This document shows positions 16,841-28,900 of a stretch of 64,000 nt of DNA, one piece after another. The notes below the pieces were generated by a model that made no database searches, was not told the origin of the DNA, and saw only the letters and a program-made list of their open reading frames with translations. The DNA comes from Ficedula albicollis (taxonomy: Eukaryota; Chordata; Aves; Passeriformes; Muscicapidae), in assembly GCF_000247815.1 (NCBI RefSeq), contig NC_021686.1, positions 31,929-95,928 of the forward strand, in the 5' to 3' direction. Numbering within the stretch: the first letter of the stretch is position 1; each line of letters starts with the position of its first letter. A program made the position numbers and the translations under genes.

Positions 16841-17640
16841 TGCCCTCCTCCAGGTTACCAAAGGAACGGTGATCCCAAGGGTGCAGCAGATGTCTTTAGT
16901 ACCTCCAACACCCACCAGCACCATGCAGGTGTTTCTACTCAAAATGCTGATTGGTGTCTTTCTTTCCTTTAATCACAGCAAGAAATCTCCCTTTTCCTGC
17001 CCATTAATTTTAGACTAAGTCAAGTTCATGCATATCCGTGCCCTGCACAGCTGTATTTTTGGAGAATGCTGGTCATACTCTTCTAAACCCTATGACATTA
17101 GAAAATCCCGTTTTCCTATGTGGATTTCCACCCAGACCGATGGATCTCTGAACCCCTTCTCCACACTGGAGATTTCATTCCTCCTCGGAGATCCTGTCCC
17201 GGGGAGGTCGCAGTACTGACCACCAGAGAGAACACGGATCTGCAGCTCTTTCACTCTGTAATGTTTGCCCTCCTCCAGGTTACCAAAGGAACGGTGATCC
17301 CAAGGGTGCAGCAGATGTCTTTAGTACCTCCAACACCCACCAGCACCATGCAGGTGTTTCTACTCAAAATGCTGATTGGTGTCTTTCTTTCCTTTAATCA
17401 CAGCAAGAAATCTCCCTTTTCCTGCCCATTAATTTTAGACTAAGTCAAGTTCATGCATATCCGTGCCCTGCACAGCTGTATTTTTGGAGAATGCTGGTCA
17501 TACTCTTCTAAACCCTATGACATTAGAAAATCCCGTTTTCCTATGTGGATTTCCACCCAGACCGATGGATCTCTGAACCCCTTCTCCACACTGGAGATTT
17601 CATTCCTCCTCGGAGATCCTGTCCCGGGGAGGCCGCAGTG
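16791..17640. repeat. 425-bp nearly perfect tandem duplication
   Basis: Unit 1 (16,791-17,215) and unit 2 (17,216-17,640) both start CTGACCACCAGAGAGAACAC and both end in CCCGGGGAGG followed by TCGCAGTA or CCGCAGTG. I see only those terminal differences. GATCCTGTC occurs just before unit 1 and near the end of each unit, a possible microhomology. The duplication ends 283 bases before a 100-base G-run in the ROGDI CpG island. It may be a recent true duplication or an assembly duplicate. Confidence 0.92.
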
Positions 17641-17921
17641 ACGACTGCTCTGCGCTGTCCCTGCTGCTACCAGATCACTGGGGCGGCTCGGGCACCCGTC
17701 ATGTGCGGGGCAGTTCAGCGGGGCACCAAGGTCTAAGGGCACATTCACGGTGTGTCGGGAGCAGAGCGGCCCCGGCCCTGCCGCCGCACCGCACCCGGCC
17801 CGTCGGAGGAGCGGCGCCGCAGGCAGAGAGACCCGGGCGCCGCTGCTGGGCGAGGCGGGAGGAGGCCGCGGCCTCCGAGCCACCCGGCGACGGAGCGCGG
17901 GCACCAGCCCGAGAGCCTGGC

Positions 17922-18025
<104 letters not shown>

Positions 18026-18233
18026 CCCGACACTACGGCCCGAACTTGGGCAGCCCCTGCAGTCAGGGCAGCTGCCCTAGGGCCGGGCCCGGGCAGCCCC
18101 CGCACAACTCTCGGCCCGGAGCCGGGCGCAGGGGACGGGCTTGCCGCCATCCCGCGGCTCCCGCCCGAGCCCGACCAGACAGAAAGAGCCTGCGGGGACC
18201 CGGTAGTGCTGTCATGCACAGGGAGAGCCCGCT

Positions 18234-18656
<423 letters not shown>

Positions 18657-19261
18657 ACGCCGCGTCAAGCACGGCGGGGCCGCCGCTCCGGCACCCCCGA
18701 GCCTGGCGCTGCCGCAAGATGGGTCTGACCTGCCCGCCCCCAGCCGAGCGCACAGCGGCGAGCATCGAACCGTCTGGGTCTACTCAGAAATGAGCGAAGA
18801 CGTGGAAGCGAGGACGTCTCATCACTTCCTAAAGTAAATACATTTATCCTGGCAGTGAGGTCTTTGCACAGAAGTCGCTGAGTTCCTTTCACAACGGCTG
18901 TACTGCGAGCGAGGTGAAGGCATAGCACCTTCACACCAGCCCCTGAGGGATGGAAGATAGGAGTGATCCTTCATACTCAGGGTAGGGAAAGCTTCCAACA
19001 GAGCTGCAAGCACAGCTCTTGTCTTCCTATCCGTTGCTTGTAATGACAGTGCTCAAAAGGAGTACTTCCTCGGGCACCTATAACTCACTGCACCTGAAAC
19101 CCACTCTCATCTACACTTAAATTTCAGCCTCGTGCCTCAGGGCAGGAAGAGCTACTGCTGTCCAGCTGTCTGATTATCCACAAGCAGTATTCAGAGCTTG
19201 TAGACATTTCAGTCAAGGATCATGTCTTAGAATACCAAACTCACTGCTGAGTTAGTGTTCA

Positions 19262-19400
19262 CAGAATCATCGGATGGCTGGGGTTGAGTGGATCCTTAAT
19301 GCTCATCTTGTTTCACCCTCCTGGGATGGACAGGAATCTTCCACTGGACTCAATCCCAAATGCCAGAAGGATGGATATCCCAGCCCAAAACTTAACAGAA
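19262..19400 (-). mobile_element. Diverged CR1-like fragment
   Basis: The plus strand reads CAGAATCATCGGATGGCTGG, then a GGATCCTTAATGCTCATCTTG block and a CTGGGATGGACAGGAATCTTCCACTGG-type block. These match the reverse complement of the CR1 3' end (GAATCATAGAATGG, CTTAAAGCTCATCT, CACCTTCCACTAG). The copy is old and its far end is unclear. Confidence 0.55.
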
Positions 19401-19681
19401 GTTGTCATCAACACAAGAACATTAAAATCAAGCATCCTCCTCTCATCCCAGATGCATGTAGTCCTCTGCACAGAGAGCATGGAATTTATCCAAACTCATC
19501 CTCTGTAATGCCTCACTGACAGTTCCAGGCTTCAGCAATGACTGAAGTGCTTTCAGGATTACTTGGTTTTCAGCAGCTCTAAATTTCTAATGCTCTGAGG
19601 AACACATACTTCCTTAATGCACCAAGACAACTCTGACAGGTTTAGAAAATGTCACAAGACCATTGTGTTACCAAGAAAGGC

Positions 19682-19687
19682 TTTATT
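19682..19687 (-). terminator. Candidate GLYR1 polyadenylation signal
   Basis: Plus-strand TTTATT gives AATAAA on the minus strand, about 3.3 kb after the GLYR1 stop. An ATTAAA variant occurs at 20,868-20,873. If this site is used, the 3'UTR spans roughly 19.67-22.96 kb and ends about 850 bases from the ROGDI CpG island. Confidence 0.4.
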
Positions 19688-19689
19688 CT

Positions 19690-21458
19690 TTTTGCCAGTA
19701 GCTTTGTTAATTGCACAAAAAAAAAAATCTTTGCCATTTAAACATTTTCACACATCCTATTCTGAATGACAAATGTTAATTAAAAACAAGGCAGGAAAAT
19801 AAAAATTCACAACCTTAATGAACTACAGGATCTATCATTGAGGAAAAAGGAAACTGCTTTTCTTATAAGCTTTTCACAAGTGTCACATTTTCTCTTTAAA
19901 AAGGAGGGAGTCAAAAAAAAGCAAACTTCTAAAACAAATAATAAAAAGAAATTTTACAGAATTGTCAACAATATTAGGACAACATTAACTAGCCAGTTTT
20001 ATAAGAGTATCTCTCAATCCACTGCTTCCCCCACTTCCCTCCCCCAAATCTCAGGCCTAGGAACAGATTCAAATCCATGTTCCAAGGCTACAGACATAAA
20101 TACAAGAATCTGAGTGAGACTGACAGCAATCTCAACCAGCATCTGGAACAGTCTGGATTCCCCCATTTCCATCCCTCCTCTTCACAGCCACATCAGAGCT
20201 CTTGGTCTCCTCCTGCTCCTCCTGGGCACACCTGTGACTGCACAGCCGTCCAGGCAGGACTGCAGCCACTCTACAGCCACCCATAATGGCTGAAAGCTGC
20301 AGTCAGACACTCCCAGGATAAATTACAGTGTTGAACTAGTCCACATCTGCCACTCCCACAGAAATAACCATCTCCATTCTGGGAACTACAGTATTTCTAG
20401 AAACAAACCCTGCAGCAGTGAGCTGCCTAGGGACTGGTCCTTTGAATTCATTAGGAAATGCCTATCACAGGACTTGAGAGCTCCTTTGGCATTCTCTCTG
20501 TATCCGGAGGCAACACGAACTAACACAGATCCTCCATTACCTTTGCTCACACCCATTCACCATCACTCCCAAGAGTAGAGTGACAGGTGGGGGATGCCAC
20601 TGAACTAGCTCAGAACAGCTCACTCTCAACTGCACATGGGACAGTACCTCCTTCTTCCTCTCAAAAGATTTTTTCCTTTAGTCTCATCTCCTGCCCCCCA
20701 AACCCACAACTTTCCTCAGATGCCCTCAATGTGTAATTCATATGAGAGTTTTTTTACTGTGGCATGTTTAACAAAGGACTTCAGATGCTAACAGTGAAGT
20801 TGTGGGTGGAGAAGAACAGTGTGCCAAAGCAGGTCAACGGCTAGCAATCCTGGCAATTTTACGTGCCTTTAATGTAAATACCTACATGCAGAATGGCAGT
20901 GGCATTGCCAAAGGAACATGGGTGTAGAACTACCACTGCTCACACGCAGTGGCAACAGGCAGTGAGGTCTGACAGCTCTGTTGCCAGGTGTTCACCACCG
21001 GACACAGGTAATGCAGAATACAGCATTAACTGACAGGGAACAGTCATCATAGGAGGTGAAAGTAACATTTACAGCATAAGGCATTAGATGTTGTGATTCA
21101 AAATGAGTATGTGACACTCTCCTGACAAAGTGCCCCTGAACCATAAACACATGCTGCACAAAGCAGGACTGGTAAGAAATCCTAACCCAGGGGAAATTTC
21201 CTTACACAGCCATTAAGTTCCTAGGAAAAAAATAAGGTGATAAGGGGCAGATGTCAGGAACACAGCCTAATTTGAATCTGTCTTCTTTCCTTTCAGAATC
21301 CCAGCCCAAGGGAGGAAGGAGATTGTACCACTGAGAAGTGATTTTGGCCAAAGTTTCTCACTGTCATTTTTCTAACACTCAAATTTAAAATGCAAGAACA
21401 CTCCAAAAAGGCTAATACTGAGAATTAGAAAAAAAAAAAAAAAAAAAAAAACCAAGCA

Positions 21459-21527
<69 letters not shown>

Positions 21528-22956
21528 CAAAACCAAGCAAACCAAAAACCAAGCCACACTCTGTGCATTTTCAGTGGCAGGCATCCTTTGGACTCTGGGT
21601 TGCTCTGCTATCTACATTGAGAGCATCTCTGATCTCTAGCCTTGGCATCTCTAGTTCATTTCACCTGTCTCTAGACTAAAGCTCAGCAGTGGTCTTAGCC
21701 TCCTCAGTTTCAGTTACTGGTTTTTCTAAAAGTTGGTATCTGGCCACAAGCAGAGTTCACAGATACAGGGAGAAGGCATATGCTGTGCTATCTTGTACCC
21801 AAAGTAATAACAGTAAGAACATGTATGGAAAATCTGACATTTATAAAGATCACTAGTCAGTACACAAAAGTATCCCTGTGAGGTAGGTAACCATCACCCA
21901 CCTTTATAGATGGGCAAACACGCTGAGAGATGTGACAACCATGCAAAGGCCAGAGAGCGTGGAAAGGAGCTCAGGAATTTCAATCTCTTGGATCATTTTT
22001 CTGTCCCCTTTCAGACTCACCACTCTGCTTGTGACACTGCTGTAATCCAAGACACCTTTGTAATTATTGACTACAAGGGTTAAAAAAAACCAGGTAGTAA
22101 CATAAGCTAAGGCCCAGAACAAGTAAACTCTCTAGTCCAGTTTTATAGGCTCTATGTTTCTATTGCAGTTTTCTATGCAAACATGTTACTTTCTAATGAT
22201 GTTTTGGATGGGCTACGATAAGCCTTTCAAGAGCCTCACTGACATTGGTATTCTCCTATTTTCAGTACAGTTTGTGTTCCCTAAGCTGTAGTTTGTCTGT
22301 ACAGGGGAAGACATGGATGCAATGTGTTGTCTTTAACAGTACAGGAATTCCTCCATCAAGGTGCTGGGGAAGTGGAAGTCTAAAAAGAAACTGAATCAAG
22401 ACAGTGTTGCACTCAACTCCCCTTACCCTCTGGAACTGCCCTTCTCCTCCATGGGAGGTGCTTTGTTCTCTAACAGTGGCTAATTAGCAGGAATGTTCCT
22501 CACCTTACTTGGGACCAAGGACTCGAGTGATATTCACAGGTAGATGGGATGTATGTCATCCTGTCCCCTTGATGCAGAGAGTCCAACACTTGCATTATTT
22601 CACAGCAAAGGAGAAAAGGGATTGCTAGAAACAGCATCTTGGACAAGCAAACAAAGAGGAAAATTAAAGCAGCCAAGCAGCAGATTTCTGGCAGAGTTGC
22701 CTCAGAGCTTCTGAACAATTGCCGCCGTTCCGTCTCATGACTGTCAGTGCATGGCATGGATTTTTCTAATTAGACTGCAACAATCCGAGCCCCCTCCTCC
22801 CCCCTCCTGACGCAGTGGAAAGCTCACTGCAGCAGGGCTTAAAGTTTGTGTATAAAAGGAAATGGAAAGACAGAGATGGACTGGTCCAGAGTTAAAACCC
22901 AGTATCATAATAATATTAATCAATAATCATCATATGAACAGTAAGATAGGCGCAGC
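19690..22956 (-). other. Probable GLYR1 3' untranslated region and intergenic DNA
   Basis: No splice-bounded exon or RNA gene was recognised in this 3.3 kb between the GLYR1 stop codon and the candidate polyadenylation signal. It contains an A-run, G-run, A-run composite at 21,428-21,527. UTR status is inferred from position only. Confidence 0.4.
21428..21527. repeat. A-run / G-run / A-run composite
   Basis: About 23 or more As, then ACCAAGCA, then 38 Gs (21,459-21,496), then AAATT and a second long A-run, then CAAAACCAAGCAAACC. The word ACCAAGCA after an A-run occurs on both sides of the G-run, so the flank is partly repeated across it. This is the same architecture as the larger artefact at the GLYR1 promoter. 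Confidence 0.85.
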
Positions 22957-25900
22957 CTAATGGATGTAGGCCCTGTACACTGCGGACATGTCGTTGTCAG
23001 ATTGGTCCAATGCTTTTGCTCGTTTATAGACCTAAAGAGAAATCAGAAAAGGATCAGAGCCTGCTCTTGTGTGAAGCCTTTTGCCAGCAGAAAAACTCCT
23101 TTGCTGACCACTGCAACCAGAGAACTGCACAGTATGTCAAATAATCCAAGTGCAGATCAGAAAATGCCAGGTCCTTCTGTGTTTCCTGATGTAACATTCT
23201 AAGGGTCTCTACAATCAAAACAAATTCAATGCCACCCTAGTCAAAATATATTTCAATTACTATGCCCTTGTCCTAGAGATTATGTAATTCTTAGATCTGT
23301 GTCCCTGGTTGACAAATGGCTCTGTTGAATAAATGCTGATGAACACATCTGAGCACTGAACAACTCTTACCTCGTTGGCAGCAGCTGCCATGGGAGTTGG
23401 GTGGTTGACAGAGTCGCCCAGTGCAATAGCTAATCTAAGATCCTTCTGTATGTATTTCAGGTAGAAATCGGGTTTAAAGTTTCCTTGCAAGATATCTGTG
23501 GAAAGGAACCCATGCAAAAAGTAAGCATGACAAAAATAAGCCAAGCCCACGCTGCAGGGGGCTGCAATTCAACACCAATCTCCTTTTCAACTGCTGATCA
23601 CTACTCTTAGCTCTCCTGTCTCTACTCTCTATCTTCATCTGGCCACAGCAGATGATGTCGCTACTGCCCATTGACGAAGTGAGCTCAGACTTCTAAGCAG
23701 CTTGCTCTCCACTTACTTGTTACCCTGCCCCAATGAAATCCTAACTTAAGCCCTAAGCAGTCCTAACTCAGATTCTCAGAAGTTCTAGCCGTAAAGGGGA
23801 AGGAATGGGAACTCAACTCTTCATTTCCAGAATGCTTAAAATAACCATAATCCCAGGCTGATGAATGAAGATGGGACTGTTATTTTCTACCTTTTGCTAC
23901 TATCTGAAAAGCTGCTGGATTGCAAAAAATGATCTGTAAGAAAACAATGTAAGAGAACTTTACTTTGGCACTTCTGGTCCAGGAAGATGCTGGCAAGTTG
24001 TCCCTGATTGAGGATATCCAGAAGGGTCTGCTGGGACTGGCCAGTCACTTGAGCCAAAGTCAGTCCTTCTGCTATTGTTGCCATGAAGCTGCCTTGGACC
24101 ATGTTCACAATCAGCATCATCTTGGCAGCATTGCCTACTTCACCTGGGAGCGAGACACACCACTGGATTCCTCCAGAAGAGAAATAGCAGCCCTGCCCAC
24201 CCAGCCCACACAGCAGTAATGCTGCTGGCTCCTGGCATCAAGCACTTGGCAGCTCTCCCTAGCCGTGAAAGACTTCAGAAAATAACCCCATTTTCCAACC
24301 CCTCGAAATAATGGAAAAATCGTAAGAAAACACAATTTAAAACCAAAAGGAACATACATCCTCTAAAACGAGCCAGCATACAAAACAGAAACTGTAGCCT
24401 GCAGGCTCTGAAACTGGCCAAATTCCAGAGGAGCAGGCCAATTTCCCACACTGCCCACAGAGAAAAGAAAAAGACGACAAATACATCTCAGACTGCTTGC
24501 TGAAATTCCCAGTCCTTGCACTAAGAAACTGCTATCAGGCACTCCATGTTTCAATTACCTAGGAAAAAAGAGGTTTTCCCCATGGCTTGGAAACAGCTGC
24601 TGCAATCCTCATATAAACCCCTGTCGCCAGCTGCCAGGATCACAAGCATTCCATCATTAGAGAGCTGCTGGTTTCCTGAGACTGGTGCTTCCAGAAAGCG
24701 ACCACCTCGGGACACTATCACCTGGGAGAAAAGCATCTCTGGTTAGCTGTGCATGAACAGCAGCAGAAACATCATTTAGGGCATTCCTGCCCCTAAGGAT
24801 AGAATTTTAAAGCACAACAAATAGCTCCAAAATATAAACAGGAGAGGAAAGTACTAACATGATGTATCACACTGTATCCTACAAAGCGTGCTTAAGACCA
24901 AAAGTTGACCTCACACTCCAGACAAGACCCTCCTGCAGCCATCACTATTATACACATTTTAAGCAGCTGAACTAACATGCTTTAGTCATGGCATGGCACC
25001 CCATACCGGCCAAGGGATCAATGCTGAAGTTGTGTATGTGGCATAAGAATCCCAGAAGATTGATCATTATATTTTCCCCTCTTTCCCAGAGAGGAAAAGC
25101 CTTTGACAGATCTCTTCAGCCAGATGTTTACTAATATGGGTGATTTGCATTTTCTGAATTGATGTTACGCATTAGTACATCACCAACATGTCTACTGAAA
25201 ACTTCAGCAAAACCAGCTCCCCTTCCTTGTAAAACCACACACACTGCCTTAGGGCAGTGGGGAGCAATCAAGATGCCAAAAAGAAATCACAGATACCACA
25301 GCAGAAGTAATCAGAACATCTCTATAGAAATCCTGTAATAATATTTCTATAGAATAAAATGTGAAGACATTAATTTTCCCTAGAGCATTTAAACTGGGCA
25401 GATTATGCATTTTATCAGTCATTAATCCAGACCGGGTTTTATCCTCCAGTTTGCTGCAGAATACCAACCTGTCTACAAATATTTCTTAGGGGATCAAAAT
25501 TTGGCCGTTTGCACTGGTGTCAGGTAACAGCTCTGCCAAATCTACAGGCTTTGCTGGTATCACCAGGGAACATCTCATCCAACACTGTTTGCTTGTCAAG
25601 ATTTGACATGTTATTTTCTCTTGTTTGCCTGGACTTGAGAAAAAGCCCAAAGACCTCTAAAAGCAGTTTTATAACCAACAGGTAATAAAGTGCTTGAAGC
25701 AACACAAACTGCAGAAGTGCTACTGAATGCACTGCTGCTGTTAACAATTTAGTGATTACCTGGGCCAGCTCTGTGACTGTATCTGCATCCACAGTGGACA
25801 TATCCACATAACACTTCCCTGGGCGAATCCCCTGCAACACTCCACTTGGACCAAGCACCAGCTGTGGAGAACAGAAGAGCGGTAAAGCAATAGGGTGTCT

Positions 25901-28900
25901 GCAGAGAAACCCCAGTTGTACAGGAGTCCAGCTGAGCCTGGCACTGCATGGCAGATCCCTAGAGGGTTATCAGAACCTGCCCTCAAAGATGTAGTTTTTA
26001 AAATGCTTAATTTTTGTTGGGACATTTATTTTTACACAGCTGCACTGCTCAGGATGTACAATGACCCAGGCTACTGTAGTTAGCAGGAATCAGAATTGGC
26101 ATTCAGTGACTGCCATCTCGTAGTCTAACCAACGGAGGTAAAGTAAGAGCTAATCCTTACATCCTTTGCTGCTTTTGGATCTGATACACAGGCAAACGTG
26201 ATGTCACAGGTGGAGACAACTTCAGCAGGGGTTCTTCCCAGCCGTGCACCCTCCTGGATGAACAAATCACACTGCAAAAGGCACAAGTCCAAAGGTAAGA
26301 CAAATTAAATAGAGCAAATGGATTCTTTGGATTCTGCTGTAAAAACTCCACTGCTGGACACAACTCCAAAGGAGTCAGGCATGTTAATTACACAGCAACT
26401 TCGTCATCTTTTGTTGCTTTGTCTACACAAACACAAACATACACACACCATGTGTGCATGCGGGGCTCTTTTGCAGCTTTTCTGAAGAACAGGGGAAGAA
26501 CTTTGAAAGAAAGGCACAAATAAACAAAACTCAGTAGAAACAGTAAGAATACTGTGGGTTTGAAAAGAAATTATTAGGGAAAAAAGAGAGATTTAGGGAA
26601 AAAATTGGTAAAAGGACATAGCAAAACATGTAACTGGATAGTAACAGGAACATAAAGCTGAGACTGATGTATTTCAGAGGGCTGCCGCTTCAAAATCTTA
26701 GCTCATTCTTACCCTATCCCCTCATATCAGCCATGTTTTGCTCTTGAAAAAATAAATCTTTTAATCCCCTCTTAACAAAGTAACCACAGTGCCCTTCTTG
26801 CTTTGCTAGGTCACAGCATCTTCCAAGTACCACATCTCCCTCAGCTACCTACTTTTCCTCCTCCACCAGAAGAGTAACACTGTCTAGTATGTAAGTGCAA
26901 TGCAATATAAGCTCAATTTTCATTTTGAATACTCCTAAAAAACACTTCTCTATCCTAGTCTCATGACACAGCAGGTCTGTGACAGAATGCTTGTTACCAC
27001 ATGATTAGCACTATAGGTATGGACTAACCTATGGCGGAGCAGTTCATCTTACCATACCCCAATCTTGTGAGAAAACTCCCTGCAACTGGTCCTCCTGGTA
27101 CAATACACTGACATGGCTATTCACATCAGCAGTATTTTCAGAGGCATGGTACATCCCATTCTTCAACACACACACATATATATATATACAAAGATGCAAT
27201 TTTTCTGACAACTCTCTCCTCTCACACAAAAAGGCAGCAAGGCAGGACTGCTGACATCAGAGGGACCACACTAGAACAGACCACAGCTGCACCTAGTCAC
27301 ATGTGCCCACCAACAAGCACTTAGGAAATAGGACAGAACAAGGTGGCAAGCATATCCTTGCGTTTCTTTGGCATCCTCTCCCAGGCAACACTGACAAGTG
27401 ATTCCATTAGATACAGGGGGTAACTGAATGTTTTAGGAGAGGCTTAAGCACATGCCTACCTTCTCGGCAGTCCGGTTCCAGACAGTGACAGTGTGACCCA
27501 TCTTCAGCAAGTTGGAGACAATGCCACTTCCCATCAAACCAAGGCCCAGAAATCCTATCCTGAGGGTATAGATAAATATTAATGCAAGAGAAAGCAATGA
27601 GTGTCAGTTTCTCATGGTGCTGGAAATGATGAAGAGCAGACTGGAGCATCACCAGCACAAAAAAATAGCCAAACAAACATGTTCCACTGCAGCCACAGCT
27701 ACAATGGGCAAATACTGAGCTTTAAAAGCAAGTTAGAACTTATTTTGCTTGCCAAGCATCCCTAACAATTTCCTGAAGAAAGTCTTTAGCCTATTTCAGA
27801 AGATCACCTAAATATTAAAGGTTTGGATGGTCTGGATTCTTTGGGGTAGTTTGTGTGTGGTTTTTTGTTTATTAAAATTGCTGTCTGTGTGCCTTCTGTT
27901 GACAGTCATTGCCTTACTGAAGTTAAAGGGAACATCTGGAAATGAGCAGGTGCTTCTCCAATTCATCTTCTGACTTTAAAGCTAAGTCATGCATACAATA
28001 CTTGCTTGTATAACTGAATGATACATTAGTATCTTATTTTTAATAAAGCCTAGCAAAGACTGCTGGGCTAAACATCATGCCGGACCAAAGATCAAGACCC
28101 TGCTCCACAGCTGCCATTTCAGACACTGTAGGAAAGAATGTATTAGGCCAGTACAGGTCACCATCAGTTCTGGAAAACAGCATTCCCCTCCTCCCACAAG
28201 CTGGAAAAGAGTTTGCTCCCTCCATTCAAAAAAAACCACAATATGCCACCAAGTCCCTACAATCACCTGCAACAGGAATTCCTCTGCAGGCATTGCTGCA
28301 AGAACTCTTTCATCCATCATGCAATTTCCCACAAAACCCAGTTTTCAGAGAGATTCTGAAGAATTCAGCATTCAAGGCAATGTCACAATCTGGCAAACAC
28401 ACAGTTAATTCTGCAGAATTAGCCACACTACAGCTGCACTGTGGCTTTCACAAGCCACCTGTTCTCTTCCAGCTAGCCATGCTGTCTTTTCTTGAAGCAA
28501 ACTAATTTAGATAGGGCAGAGAAAATCACTATAGGCTCCTTACATGGCCCAAATAAGGTTTACCTATTTTCAAGTCTCTAAACCAGCAGAGATATTCATT
28601 CCTTCCCAACCCAGGTCTGAGACGCACTGTCCTGAGAGACTGTTTTACCTGAACAGCTTCACTGTTATTTTTGTTTCCCTGCAGTACAGGTGAGAACTGA
28701 CATCCCGTGTGAACTGCCCCAACAGCAAGAGTAGCCTGAACTCAATTTGAACAGAGCAGAAGTTACAGAGCAAAACAGGAAGCTCGAGTTAGGCTTCTCT
28801 CGCTCTAAAAAGGAGAACAGGAGTGTTAGGAGAAAGCAGAAAGCTCACGTGCTACACAGCAAAGTTCTTGCGATGGGAGAACACACCTCCCTCTTCCTCT

